A stretch of 20,219 bases of DNA from JBEATZ01 sp041178545 (GTDB lineage Bacteria; Planctomycetota; UBA1135; UBA2386): positions 1 through 20,219 of the forward strand of contig JBEGVB010000144.1 in NCBI GenBank assembly GCA_041178545.1, read 5' to 3'. The position numbers were made by a program, and so were the translations under genes. Positions 1 to 7,106 of this stretch are shown piece by piece. Within the stretch, counting starts at the first letter, position 1; every line of letters begins with the position of its first letter. The notes beneath the pieces were generated by a model. It was not told the DNA's origin. It worked only from the letters and a program-made list of their open reading frames with translations, and did not search any database.

Positions 1-1526
1 TGGGCCACGCGCGCCTGGTCCAGCAGTCGGTCTGCCTCGGCATGGGACCAGCCCATGGCGTTGCCGCCGCCACGCGAGTGGAACAGCTCCCACGGGTCCA
101 CCCAGCTGCGGTGGCCCTGCATGCGCAGGATCCCGTCCCAGTCGCCACGTTGTTGCGCCTGGGCCAGGAGGGACCACTCGAGTTGCTGCAGCTCCACCTC
201 GACGCCTGCGTCGCGGGCCGCGGACACGAACAACTCCCCCATGCGCCTGCCGGGCTCGAATCCGGCGGGCACCAGCAACCGGATCCGCAGCGGCGCGGCA
301 GGACCGATGCCACAGGCTGCAAGGCTCTCGCGCACGGCAACGGGATCGGGCTGCAGCGTGCGCGGGTCGACTGGGTAGCTTTCCGTGCCCGGCTTGAAGA
401 ACGCGAAGGCCGGCCGCGCAGTGCCACGGAACACGTCGCGGGCGATCGCCTCGCGGTCGAACAGCTGGTCGAGTGCCTGCCGCACCCGCGGGTCGGAGAG
501 CTGCGCACGGCGCGTGTTCCAGAGCACGAGGTAGCAGCCGAGCGCCTGGTAGTCGTAGGTCACCTTGCGGTAGTCGTTGAGCAGTTCGGGCCGCTGTGCC
601 AGCACCCGGTCCGGGTCCTGCGCCTGGTACCAGTCGATGCGGCGCTCGACGAGCGCACTGTGGCGGGCAGTCTCGTCGGTGAGGAAGAGCAGCCGGATGC
701 CACCGAGGTTCCAGCGGTCCGGCGCCGCACGCTTGCGCCACGACAACGGGTTCCGCACCAGCTCCAGGTCGAGGTTGCGGCGGAACATCACCCTGCCCTG
801 CGCGTCGACCCCGAGCATGTACGGACCGGTCCCCGGCCCGCTCGCACCCAGGGCGGCAAGCAACTCGCCGAAGCCGGGGTCCGCCACCGACGACGGTGCC
901 GCCAAGCCTCGCGCCACCGCAAGCGCCGCCACCTCGCGCTCGAAGAAGCGCTTCTGCACCACCGTCCACGACTCGCCGACGGCACGTGCGGAGGCAAAGA
1001 AGGGCTCGTGCAGCTCGACCCGCAGGACGGCGGGAGAGTTGCCGCGGACGGAGGCCTCGCGCACCAGTCCCATCCCGTCGCGCATCGAGCCGACTGCGTT
1101 GCCGACCGCTCGAGCTGCCTGCCAGGTGAACAACACGTCGTCGGGCGTGCAGGCAGTGCCGTCGCTGAACACCACGCCCTCGCGCAACTCGAACTCCAGC
1201 GCCCGCCCGTCGTCGACGACGCGGTGTGCGACGGCAAGCGCCGGACGCAGCGCACCCGTTGCCGGGTCACTGTCGAGCAGTGTCTCGTGGGTGAAACCCA
1301 GCACGTAGCGGCGCGCGACTCCGCCCTGCAACGTGAACGGGTTGAGGTGTTCCGGCTGTTCGGTGATGCCGCAGTAGACGTGCCCCTGCGGGACCGTTGT
1401 CCCGGAAGGATCCGGGGTACCGACCGGCACTGCCGGGCCCTGCCCGCGACCGAGGAAGGCGAGTGCCAACAGGCCTGCACAGCATCCGGCTCCGAGGAAG
1501 AGGGAGAGAGCGCGCAAGGGAGGCAC
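1..1526 (-). CDS. Extracellular solute-binding protein family 5 (oligopeptide-type ABC transporter), 3' end outside window
   Basis: About 508 residues are visible before the left edge cuts off the C-terminus. The frame reads through hallmarks of the SBP_bac_5 family: an N-terminal segment ITEQPEHLNPFTL, a central FSDGTACTPDDVLFTW block, a GPGTGPYML segment, VLWNTRRAQLSDPRVRQAL, and near the edge a DWDGILRMQGHRSWVDPWE segment. These proteins capture peptides or other small solutes outside the cytoplasmic membrane and hand them to a permease. The chosen start is a GTG one base after the crcB stop; it gives a hydrophobic N-terminus (roughly residues 8-26) that could be a signal peptide or a membrane anchor, and a possible lipobox around Cys14/15. 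It is the third gene of the operon with the peptidase-like gene and crcB. No permease or ATPase partner is visible; they could lie beyond the left edge, or the protein may be an orphan. Substrate unknown. Confidence 0.88.
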   Translation of the reverse strand, partial: MPPLRALSLFLGAGCCAGLLALAFLGRGQGPAVPVGTPDPSGTTVPQGHVYCGITEQPEHLNPFTLQGGVARRYVLGFTHETLLDSDPATGALRPALAVAHRVVDDGRALEFELREGVVFSDGTACTPDDVLFTWQAARAVGNAVGSMRDGMGLVREASVRGNSPAVLRVELHEPFFASARAVGESWTVVQKRFFEREVAALAVARGLAAPSSVADPGFGELLAALGASGPGTGPYMLGVDAQGRVMFRRNLDLELVRNPLSWRKRAAPDRWNLGGIRLLFLTDETARHSALVERRIDWYQAQDPDRVLAQRPELLNDYRKVTYDYQALGCYLVLWNTRRAQLSDPRVRQALDQLFDREAIARDVFRGTARPAFAFFKPGTESYPVDPRTLQPDPVAVRESLAACGIGPAAPLRIRLLVPAGFEPGRRMGELFVSAARDAGVEVELQQLEWSLLAQAQQRGDWDGILRMQGHRSWVDPWELFHSRGGGNAMGWSHAEADRLLDQARVA

Positions 1527-1527
1527 C

Positions 1528-1905
1528 TCAGCCCAGGGCCCGGCCGACGGCGAGGCCCGCCACGAGGGCGAGGATGCCAGCCACGTTGTGGATGGCGACG
1601 TTGCCTGCCGCCTGCAACCAGTCACCGCGTTCCGCCATCATCACGGTGTCCCCGGCAAACGTGGAGAAGGTGGTGAACGCACCGAGGAAACCGCTGAACA
1701 CCGCTGCCGTCAGGACCGGGGAGGCACGGTGCTGCATGGTCCCCCACGCCAGGCCGAACAGCAGGCAACCAACGAGGTTGACCATCAGCACGCCCCAGGG
1801 CGAGGCGATCCCGAGCACCGTGCCACAGAACCACACGCAGAGGAAACGCGACACTGCGCCGAGCGCGCCGGCAATGCCGAGTGCAGCGAGGACAGCGGGG
1901 CTCAT
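1528..1905 (-). CDS. crcB: Fluoride-specific ion channel CrcB (Fluc)
   Basis: This 125-residue protein matches the normal length of CrcB/Fluc, the dual-topology channel that lets toxic fluoride leave the cell. Visible family marks are GALGAVSR near residue 13, a VNLVG segment with the conserved Asn in the second helix, and FLGAFTTFSTFAGD in the third helix, including the phenylalanine-rich stretch that lines the pore. Where many homologues have Glu after the TFSTF motif this one has Asp. There are four hydrophobic segments. The ATG lies 2 nt after the stop of the upstream gene, so translation is probably coupled. No room exists for a separate fluoride riboswitch in front of crcB; any control would act at the promoter of the upstream gene. 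The function is established for the family. Confidence 0.93.
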   Translation of the reverse strand: MSPAVLAALGIAGALGAVSRFLCVWFCGTVLGIASPWGVLMVNLVGCLLFGLAWGTMQHRASPVLTAAVFSGFLGAFTTFSTFAGDTVMMAERGDWLQAAGNVAIHNVAGILALVAGLAVGRALG

Positions 1906-1907
1906 GG

Positions 1908-3089
1908 TCACTTCTTGGGATAGGTCTTCAGCACGTGTTCCTTCCACCTCGCGTCGAAGGACTCCGGGTCGAGGCCGTAGAGCTCCTGCAGCAGTTCCAG
2001 CTGCCGCGCATGCACCTGCGCGAACGGCAGCGTGCCGCCGGTCGCCGGGAGCGAGAGGGTCTTGAGTCCCTTGACGAGCTTGCCGAACGCAACCTCGTCC
2101 TGCTTGCGCAGGAAGTCCACCCGCGACCAGCTCATCAGGTGCGCTGCGTAGTCGAGCCCCTTCGGGTCCTGCACGGCCAGCAGGTCCGCCGCCTTCGGGA
2201 AGTGGTCGAACCCGACGCGGGCGCGGATGCGCTGCGGCCAGAGGTGCTGGCGCTGTGCGTCGACCGCCTCGTCCTCGATCGAGATGTTGACGAACTTCGT
2301 CGGCACCTTGCGGGCGAACCCGTGTGCGATGCCCTCCAGCAGCCAGCACGGCAGGTCGTAGTAGTAGCCCATGTAGCCGTTGGTGAAGTTCATCGCGAGC
2401 GAGTACGCGAAGTGGCTCTGCAGCGCGAGTTCGTTGGCGTCCTCGAAGCCCTCGCGCGCGAGGACAGCCAGCATCTGGGAGCTCTTCTGGTGGTAGTGGC
2501 GGTAGGACTTGTCGGCCTTCACGCCGCAGAAGCGGTCCATGTAGCGCGCGAGGTCGGACTGCTTGTCGAACAGCAGGACGAGGAACTTGTCCGGCAGCCC
2601 GAGGTACTTGCCGCTGCGCACCGCCTTGCCCTCGCCGAAGTCGGCATCGGTCACACCGGCCATGGCGCACCACTCGGCATACAGGTTCTCGGCGCGCTGC
2701 GCGTAGAGGTGCATGCGCAGCCAGGGGTCGAGCTGCCGCGGCTTGTCCTTCACCTTGGGCAGCCGCTCGCGCAGGGCACGGACCTCGGCCTGCAGCGACT
2801 TCTTCTCCTCCGCCTCCTCGGGCACCTTGGTGGGACGAAGGTTGGAGCCGATGCGGAAATGCGCGGTCTCCATCCAGAGCATGCGGCTGGACCCGAGCAC
2901 CTTGTCCACGTCCGTGGTCGACACGCCGTCCGCCCAGGGGAAGGGCCCGTAGGCGACGATGCCGGCGGCCTTCATGGCCTGAGGGTCTGCCTCGGTGTAG
3001 GGGTCCTTCGCGACGACAAGTTCGTCGTCGGGCTGCTGCGCGGGCAGCAGCAGTGCGGCAAGCAACGCGGCACCGAGGGCGCGGATCAT
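1908..3089 (-). CDS. Secreted metallopeptidase-MA-like protein with degraded zinc motif (DUF1570-like)
   Basis: This 393-residue protein starts with a signal peptide (MIRALGAALLAALLLPAQQ). The central and C-terminal parts resemble the gluzincin/DUF1570-type proteins found in many planctomycetes: a WLLEGIAHGF segment at 249-258 (the usual 'WL.EGlA' with the third zinc ligand Glu252), followed by a helical tail ending in FDARWKEHVLKTYPKK. The expected HExxH helix before it reads HFAYS at 226-230, so the catalytic Glu and the second His are missing. A charged helical stretch lies at about 88-120. A binding or structural role rather than proteolysis is my inference. It is the first gene of an operon with crcB (2-nt gap) and the binding protein. 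A -10-like CACACT lies 7 nt before the ATG. The family assignment rests on motif resemblance only. Confidence 0.72.
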   Translation of the reverse strand: MIRALGAALLAALLLPAQQPDDELVVAKDPYTEADPQAMKAAGIVAYGPFPWADGVSTTDVDKVLGSSRMLWMETAHFRIGSNLRPTKVPEEAEEKKSLQAEVRALRERLPKVKDKPRQLDPWLRMHLYAQRAENLYAEWCAMAGVTDADFGEGKAVRSGKYLGLPDKFLVLLFDKQSDLARYMDRFCGVKADKSYRHYHQKSSQMLAVLAREGFEDANELALQSHFAYSLAMNFTNGYMGYYYDLPCWLLEGIAHGFARKVPTKFVNISIEDEAVDAQRQHLWPQRIRARVGFDHFPKAADLLAVQDPKGLDYAAHLMSWSRVDFLRKQDEVAFGKLVKGLKTLSLPATGGTLPFAQVHARQLELLQELYGLDPESFDARWKEHVLKTYPKK

Positions 3090-3096
3090 GGGCCCC

Positions 3097-3124
3097 AGTG
3101 TGCCCGGGGCCGTCCCGCACGCAA
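3097..3124 (-). promoter_or_regulatory. Putative promoter of the peptidase-like/crcB operon
   Basis: Read on the minus strand: TTGCGT (3124-3119), a 16-nt spacer, then CACACT (3102-3097), with only 7 nt to the ATG at 3089. If used, the transcript would begin at or near the start codon (leaderless). Matches to the sigma-70 consensus are partial. Confidence 0.35.
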
Positions 3125-3153
3125 CCGCAGGCCGCCCGAAGCGGGGCAGTCAA

Positions 3154-3174
3154 CCGCCGGGCCGGGCCCGGCGG
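3154..3174 (-). terminator. GC-rich perfect inverted repeat between the Trx-like gene and the peptidase-like gene
   Basis: Two 10-bp arms (3154-3163 and 3165-3174) are perfect reverse complements around one central base; sterically this folds as an 8-bp stem with a 5-nt loop. It starts 10 nt beyond the stop of the Trx-like gene and precedes the next promoter. No U-tract follows, so it could be a non-canonical terminator or an mRNA 3'-end stabiliser. Confidence 0.4.
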
Positions 3175-3183
3175 CGCACCGGC

Positions 3184-4044
3184 TCACCGAGCCGCGGGAG
3201 CAGGCTGCTGCGACTCCAGTCGCACCTGGGCGCGCAGTTCCTTCTCGCGCGCGGAGATCTTCTCGCGGCGTTTGCGGAGCTGGTCCTGGTCCTCGGCAAG
3301 CTTCTTCAGCTTGGGCGACTCGGGGCCGTTCGTCTCGAGTACCTGGTCGACGCGGACCTTGAGTTCCTGCTCCAGGGCATCGACGGTGTCGAAGTCGCTC
3401 AACAGGGCGCGCAGCTCCTTGATGCACTTCTTCGCGTCGCCCTCGTAGCACCGCTCGAGGTAACCGAACATCACTTCCCACAGCTGGGACTGCGACTGGT
3501 CGCCGGGCAACGGCGACCGGTTGCCGCCATTGGCATCGGCGAAGAACAGGTGCGGGACCGGCTCCCCCTCCTTGGTGCGCTGGAACAGCGCATGGAGCGG
3601 GTGCTTCTCGTCGACCACGTTGGGCGGCAGCTTCACGCACCGGAACCAGTGCGTGAGCAGCACCGTCTGCTCGTTGTCGAGACTGCGGTTGAGCAGTGCG
3701 TGGTCCGTGCCCTTGCACAGCTCGCACTCGCGCATGACGAGGAGCGGGCGCTTGTCGCCGTCCGCAACCAGCAGCCATGCCTCCTCCGCAGGAAGGGCAC
3801 GCTCGACCGGCCCGACAACCGTGGTCCCCGGCTTGGCGGGTTCCTTCGGTTCGGCAGGCTTGTGGACCGGGTGGGTCCACTCGATCTCGAGCAGGCGCTT
3901 CGAGGACTTGCCGCGGCGCAGGTCGAGGGCGATACCCCCGCCTCGGCGACCCGGGGTCGCGGCCGCAGCCGCTCCCGGGGCCCCGCCTGCACCACCGCGC
4001 GCACCGGCACCACCGGCTCCGCCGGCGCCACCTGCACCACCCAT
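3184..4044 (-). CDS. Gly/Ala-rich protein with a thioredoxin-like CxxC domain and C-terminal coiled coil
   Basis: The 286-residue product has three parts. Residues 1-37 are a low-complexity linker of GGA repeats. Residues 85-200 look like a thioredoxin-type fold: a CELC (CxxC) motif at 107-110 after a beta-strand-like PLLVM, then a PVPHLFF segment at 162-168 whose Pro could be the cis-proline, then DANGG. Residues 205-275 are a highly charged predicted coiled coil. I do not recognise a named family; a thiol-disulfide or Cys-based role is inference. The ATG at 4044 has no Shine-Dalgarno sequence. Upstream in the same frame, beyond two tandem TGA codons, lies a complete signal peptide with a strong ribosome site (4087-4161). 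The gene may therefore be translated only by coupling, may be a disrupted secreted protein, or may carry a sequencing error. Confidence 0.65.
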   Translation of the reverse strand: MGGAGGAGGAGGAGARGGAGGAPGAAAAATPGRRGGGIALDLRRGKSSKRLLEIEWTHPVHKPAEPKEPAKPGTTVVGPVERALPAEEAWLLVADGDKRPLLVMRECELCKGTDHALLNRSLDNEQTVLLTHWFRCVKLPPNVVDEKHPLHALFQRTKEGEPVPHLFFADANGGNRSPLPGDQSQSQLWEVMFGYLERCYEGDAKKCIKELRALLSDFDTVDALEQELKVRVDQVLETNGPESPKLKKLAEDQDQLRKRREKISAREKELRAQVRLESQQPAPAAR

Positions 4045-4086
4045 CGCGTCAGCTGGGACCCAACTGGGCCCCCGGGCACCCGCTCA

Positions 4087-4161
4087 TCATTGCGGGGCAG
4101 CAGGCCGGGCGAGGGTCAAACCGAGCAGAGCACACAGCAGCGGCAGAGCCATCTTGTTCAT
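4087..4161 (-). CDS. 24-residue signal-peptide-like mini-ORF in frame with the Trx-like gene
   Basis: An AGGAGG site (4167-4172, minus strand), five bases from an ATG, is the best ribosome binding site in the window. The peptide (MNKMALPLLCALLGLTLARP, then AAPQ) has a Lys, a hydrophobic core and a short polar tail, as in a signal peptide. It ends at tandem TGA TGA codons. The downstream Trx-like ORF starts 42 nt after the first TGA codon and is in exactly the same frame. TGA is the normal stop for several genes here, so routine read-through is unlikely. It may be a leader peptide, or the former N-terminus of the downstream protein. Confidence 0.55.
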   Translation of the reverse strand: MNKMALPLLCALLGLTLARPAAPQ

Positions 4162-4214
4162 CGCGGCCTCCTGGGACCGTGCACGGCGGGACGCTCTGTC
4201 CAGCCGGCCGGGGA

Positions 4215-4244
4215 ACGATAGCTCCCTTGGCACGGATTCGCCAA
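4215..4244 (-). promoter_or_regulatory. Putative sigma-70 promoter for the mini-ORF/Trx-like gene
   Basis: On the minus strand TTGGCG (4244-4239), an 18-nt spacer and TATCGT (4220-4215) precede the mini-ORF start at 4161. It lies back to back with the promoter of the AT-hook gene. Confidence 0.4.
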
Positions 4245-4262
4245 CCCGTTGCCTGTGCGCTG

Positions 4263-4291
4263 TTGACGAGGGACAGGCACGGGACAACACT
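4263..4291 (+). promoter_or_regulatory. Putative sigma-70 promoter for the AT-hook gene
   Basis: TTGACG (4263-4268), a 17-nt spacer and AACACT (4286-4291) form the best -35 element in the window. The start of transcription would fall near 4298, leaving a 5' UTR of about 34 nt that is rich in C and T. Confidence 0.5.
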
Positions 4292-4331
4292 GCCGACCCT
4301 TCCTTTCCCAACCCCCACCCGAGAGTCGATC

Positions 4332-4823
4332 GTGATCAACTGGAACGAAGCCGTTGAAGGCCTCCGTGAGCGTTTCCCCGGCACCAAGGACAGCATCCTC
4401 TTCTGCATCCACAAGCTGGAGCAGGACGCAAACCTCGGCCTCAAGGAGATGCGCGACGAGGCAACCGAGGCGGGCATCTCGCTCGCAGGTCGCTCGCTGC
4501 ACTCGGCAAAGGTCCTGCTGGGCATGGGCGAGCCGGTGACGCGCAAGCCCCGCGCCGCCAAGGCCGAGGCTCCGACCGAGGACGAGGCTCCCGCGCCTGC
4601 CGAGGAGGCTCCCAAGAAGCGCCGTGGCCGCCCGAAGGGTTCGGGCAAGAAGGCTGCGGCCCCCCGCGAGAACAAGGGCGGGAACGGATCGTTCCGCTCG
4701 ATCGAGAGCCAGATGATGGGTGCGATCCGCCAGATCCACGAGGCCGCTGCAAAGCAGAACGATGCCCTCGTGAACGCCGTCGAGGAGGCGATCGCCATCC
4801 TCCAGGCCGCCCTGCGCAAGTAG
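4332..4823 (+). CDS. AT-hook, histone-like DNA-binding protein
   Basis: This 163-residue protein starts at GTG 4332, the only start codon close to the conserved-looking N-terminus. Residues 1-68 form a compact predicted helical domain (VEGLRERFPG... LLGMGEPV). Residues 70-118 are a disordered Lys/Ala/Pro/Glu-rich stretch carrying a canonical AT-hook core, RGRPKG, at 98-103 inside a basic KKRR...GKK context. Residues 120-163 are a predicted amphipathic helix (QMMGAIRQIHEAAAKQ, then AILQAALRK) suited to oligomerisation. AT-hooks bind the minor groove of AT-rich DNA, so a role as a nucleoid-structuring or xenogeneic-silencing-like protein in this GC-rich genome is a reasonable inference. The gene is monocistronic, with its own promoter (4263-4291), and ends 46 nt from the convergent GH172-like gene. 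The N-terminal domain is not one I can name. Confidence 0.82.
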   Translation: MINWNEAVEGLRERFPGTKDSILFCIHKLEQDANLGLKEMRDEATEAGISLAGRSLHSAKVLLGMGEPVTRKPRAAKAEAPTEDEAPAPAEEAPKKRRGRPKGSGKKAAAPRENKGGNGSFRSIESQMMGAIRQIHEAAAKQNDALVNAVEEAIAILQAALRK

Positions 4824-4869
4824 GCCCCGGCCCGGCGCGGACGGACACGCGAGGCAGGCGGCGCTCAGC

Positions 4870-6960
4870 TCACTTCACGTACTCGTACACCCAGGCGCGT
4901 GCGAGTCGCACCGGGTCGCTCCCGGGCCGCGGCCGCAGTTCGACCGTGAAGCTCGCCTTCCCGTCGGTCAGCCTGCGCGGCACCTCGACCTCGAGCTCGC
5001 CGCCTTCCTTCCACGGGTAGATGGAGCTGTGGTCGGGACAGTGCAGCAGGCCCGCGTACTGTCCGTCCACCAGCACGTCTGCGCGCACCACCTGGGCACC
5101 GCTGCCCATCAACCGGTCGAGACGGAAACCGATGCCGACGGGGCGCGTCAGGCTGCCCTCGGCGGAACGGGCGTAGCGGAACCGCAGGTAGTCGCGCACG
5201 TGGCGCACCGTGTCGGTCACGTCCGAGGTGCCGAAGAACTGGTCGCGCAGGAAACCGCCCCGGCGCACGTACCCCACCCACTGGGTGTACTGGACCTGGT
5301 GCGGGGCCTCGGCCAACGGGTCGCCGATGTCGATCTCGGCACCCGTGATGCGGGCGGCACCCGGCTCGAGGTAGAGGAATGCGAACAACCCGTAGTCCGC
5401 ATTGGCTTGGTTCTGGACGCCGTGCTCGAGCACGATGCGGATGCCGTCGACGAAGGCGATCGGGTCGAACACGAAGGCGGACCCCATGAGCCGACGCACG
5501 GCCATCTGGCCGGGCTGGGGCAGTGCGAGCGGCAGCGGGCCGGTCTGGAAGGACGTGTCCCCCACGAAGGGCAGGTCGGAGGGGCTCAGGTACCACCCCC
5601 ACCTGCCGATGGCGGTCTCGCTCGCGTCGAAGGTGTGGTCGTCGCCACGGTTGCCGTTGACCCGCACACACACGTCGCCCTCCAGGTGGGTCGTCGTCTG
5701 GTTCGGGATCCTGCCGGTCGTGTCCATCACGTCCTCGAGCCCGAGGAACCGCAACACGCCGCGGCAGTTGCGGAACTCAGGCCCCTGGAACGGCACACCC
5801 GTCTGTGTCGTCTCGCCGCGGTACCACCCGGTGAAGTGTCCCCATGGTCCCGGGTGCGCGCCCGGACTGACACAGTGGGTCACGGAGAGCGACACCGGCC
5901 ATGCGTTGTCGTTGACGAACTCGAGCGTGGCACCCTGTGCGAAGTGCATCGGGTACCAGTTCTGCAGCTTCCGGTCGCCATCGTTGCCCATGAGCAGGGT
6001 TGCGACCGGGAACCGGAGCGGTGGCGCGACCATGGCGCCGAGCAGCCGCAGCGGCATGTCGACCGAGGGCACGGGCAGGGAGTCCCAGGTGAACCGGACC
6101 CGCAGGCCAGCCCAGTCGTCGTGCGCGCCGGTCACGCAGGTGAGCTCGAGCAGCGTGGCAGGTCCCGTGAGCTGGATCACCCCGGAACCGCCGTTGGCAG
6201 GCAGCGACAGCTGCGTCTTGGACGGCACCCGTGCCGCCGAGTGCGGCCACTGGCGGGGCGAGCGACGAATGCGCTCCCAGTTCGCCATGTCGGGCACGAC
6301 CAGCTCGTTCTCCGGCGAGGCAAGGGTTGCAGCCACGCGGTGGAAACGAGCCGCGTTGCTGAAGGAGTCGTCCCAGAGCCCGAGGCGGAAGGAGTCGTTC
6401 CAGCGCAGCTGCGCATGGGTGAAGTGACCGCCAGAGCGGTTGCCGGTGAAGGGCCCGACGAAGGGCCACACCTGGGGCAGCGTGCCGTTGGGGTTGCGGA
6501 AGCACTCGTCGAGAACGACGTCGTGGGCAAGCGTGCCGTCGAGCCAGAAGCGCGCGCGGTTGTACTCGCCCGGGTACATCGGCAACCCTGCGTAGCCGCT
6601 CCAGAAGTTGCGGAAGAACAGGCCCATGACTCCTGCGCGTCCCTCGACCTGGGCGATCACGGCAAGGTTGTTGCCCTGGTCCGTGGTGCGGTAGAGCTCA
6701 CACGCATTGGTGCCGGAGAAGCCGTCGTCGTTGCCTTGGGAGGCCGAACTCGGTCGGTCGTCAGGGTCGTAACTCGACTTGACCCAGGTCTTGACGCGGG
6801 ACGGGAACACGCGGCTGTAGAGGTCGCTCTCCGTGCCCTGGTTGGACGCGCGACCCGGCAGTGTCTGTGCGTCCACCTGCGCGCGCAGGGACTGCGCGCT
6901 CCAAGGTGCTGCGATGGCAACGGCGCATGCAAGGCATGCGGCCGAACTTAGGAGCGACAC
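4870..6960 (-). CDS. Secreted DUF2961 / GH172-family-like protein
   Basis: The product is about 696 residues from GTG 6960. Its N-terminus is a signal peptide without a strong basic n-region (LLSSAACLACAVAIAAPWSAQ). The middle carries DUF2961 marks in the right order: NWYPMHFAQGATLEFVND at 335-351, GHFTGWYRGE at 374-383, HLEGDVCVRVNG at 425-436, an Asp/Glu-containing DASETAIGRWGWY at 445-457, and VDGIRIVLEHGVQNQANADYG at 504-524. DUF2961 proteins characterised so far (GH172) act on difructose anhydrides and alpha-furanosides. Here the usual GTGTEDYF motif is replaced by the divergent DASETAIGRWG, so substrate and activity are uncertain. The C-terminal 140 residues form an extra beta-rich region. 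The start is uncertain: no ribosome site precedes the GTG. A TACACT box lies upstream. The gene follows adenosine deaminase on the same strand. Confidence 0.75.
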   Translation of the reverse strand: MSLLSSAACLACAVAIAAPWSAQSLRAQVDAQTLPGRASNQGTESDLYSRVFPSRVKTWVKSSYDPDDRPSSASQGNDDGFSGTNACELYRTTDQGNNLAVIAQVEGRAGVMGLFFRNFWSGYAGLPMYPGEYNRARFWLDGTLAHDVVLDECFRNPNGTLPQVWPFVGPFTGNRSGGHFTHAQLRWNDSFRLGLWDDSFSNAARFHRVAATLASPENELVVPDMANWERIRRSPRQWPHSAARVPSKTQLSLPANGGSGVIQLTGPATLLELTCVTGAHDDWAGLRVRFTWDSLPVPSVDMPLRLLGAMVAPPLRFPVATLLMGNDGDRKLQNWYPMHFAQGATLEFVNDNAWPVSLSVTHCVSPGAHPGPWGHFTGWYRGETTQTGVPFQGPEFRNCRGVLRFLGLEDVMDTTGRIPNQTTTHLEGDVCVRVNGNRGDDHTFDASETAIGRWGWYLSPSDLPFVGDTSFQTGPLPLALPQPGQMAVRRLMGSAFVFDPIAFVDGIRIVLEHGVQNQANADYGLFAFLYLEPGAARITGAEIDIGDPLAEAPHQVQYTQWVGYVRRGGFLRDQFFGTSDVTDTVRHVRDYLRFRYARSAEGSLTRPVGIGFRLDRLMGSGAQVVRADVLVDGQYAGLLHCPDHSSIYPWKEGGELEVEVPRRLTDGKASFTVELRPRPGSDPVRLARAWVYEYVK

Positions 6961-7002
6961 GGGTGGAGGGAGGGGAGCTGCGGTCGTGGGTGCGGTCGCA
7001 GG

Positions 7003-7008
7003 AGTGTA
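7003..7008 (-). promoter_or_regulatory. Candidate -10 box of the GH172-like gene
   Basis: TACACT on the minus strand, about 43 nt before the GTG at 6960, in the 146-nt gap after adenosine deaminase. No convincing -35 element is visible. The UTR it would create is C/T-rich without a Shine-Dalgarno site. Confidence 0.3.
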
Positions 7009-7106
7009 GCCCACCCAGCAAGGGGGTCCAGCCGAGCGCGATGCCTGCGGCGCACCGTAACGCGCACCGAAGGTACGGACGCGGTCGCATGGAACCCGCG
7101 CGTGCC

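Noticed and set aside
42..1676. Long plus-strand open frame of more than 500 codons
   Set aside because: It is antisense to the binding protein and crcB, whose minus-strand frames carry clear family motifs; its translation is rich in Arg, Pro and His as expected for a shadow frame in GC-rich DNA.
3970..4044. GGA repeats as a PE_PGRS-like or collagen-like protein
   Set aside because: The repeat is only about 37 residues long and there is no PE domain or Gly-X-Y period; it looks like a linker.
6961..6990. G-rich tract as a possible G-quadruplex
   Set aside because: Only three close G-runs are present, the fourth is 12 nt away, and the mRNA of the adjacent gene is C-rich in this place.
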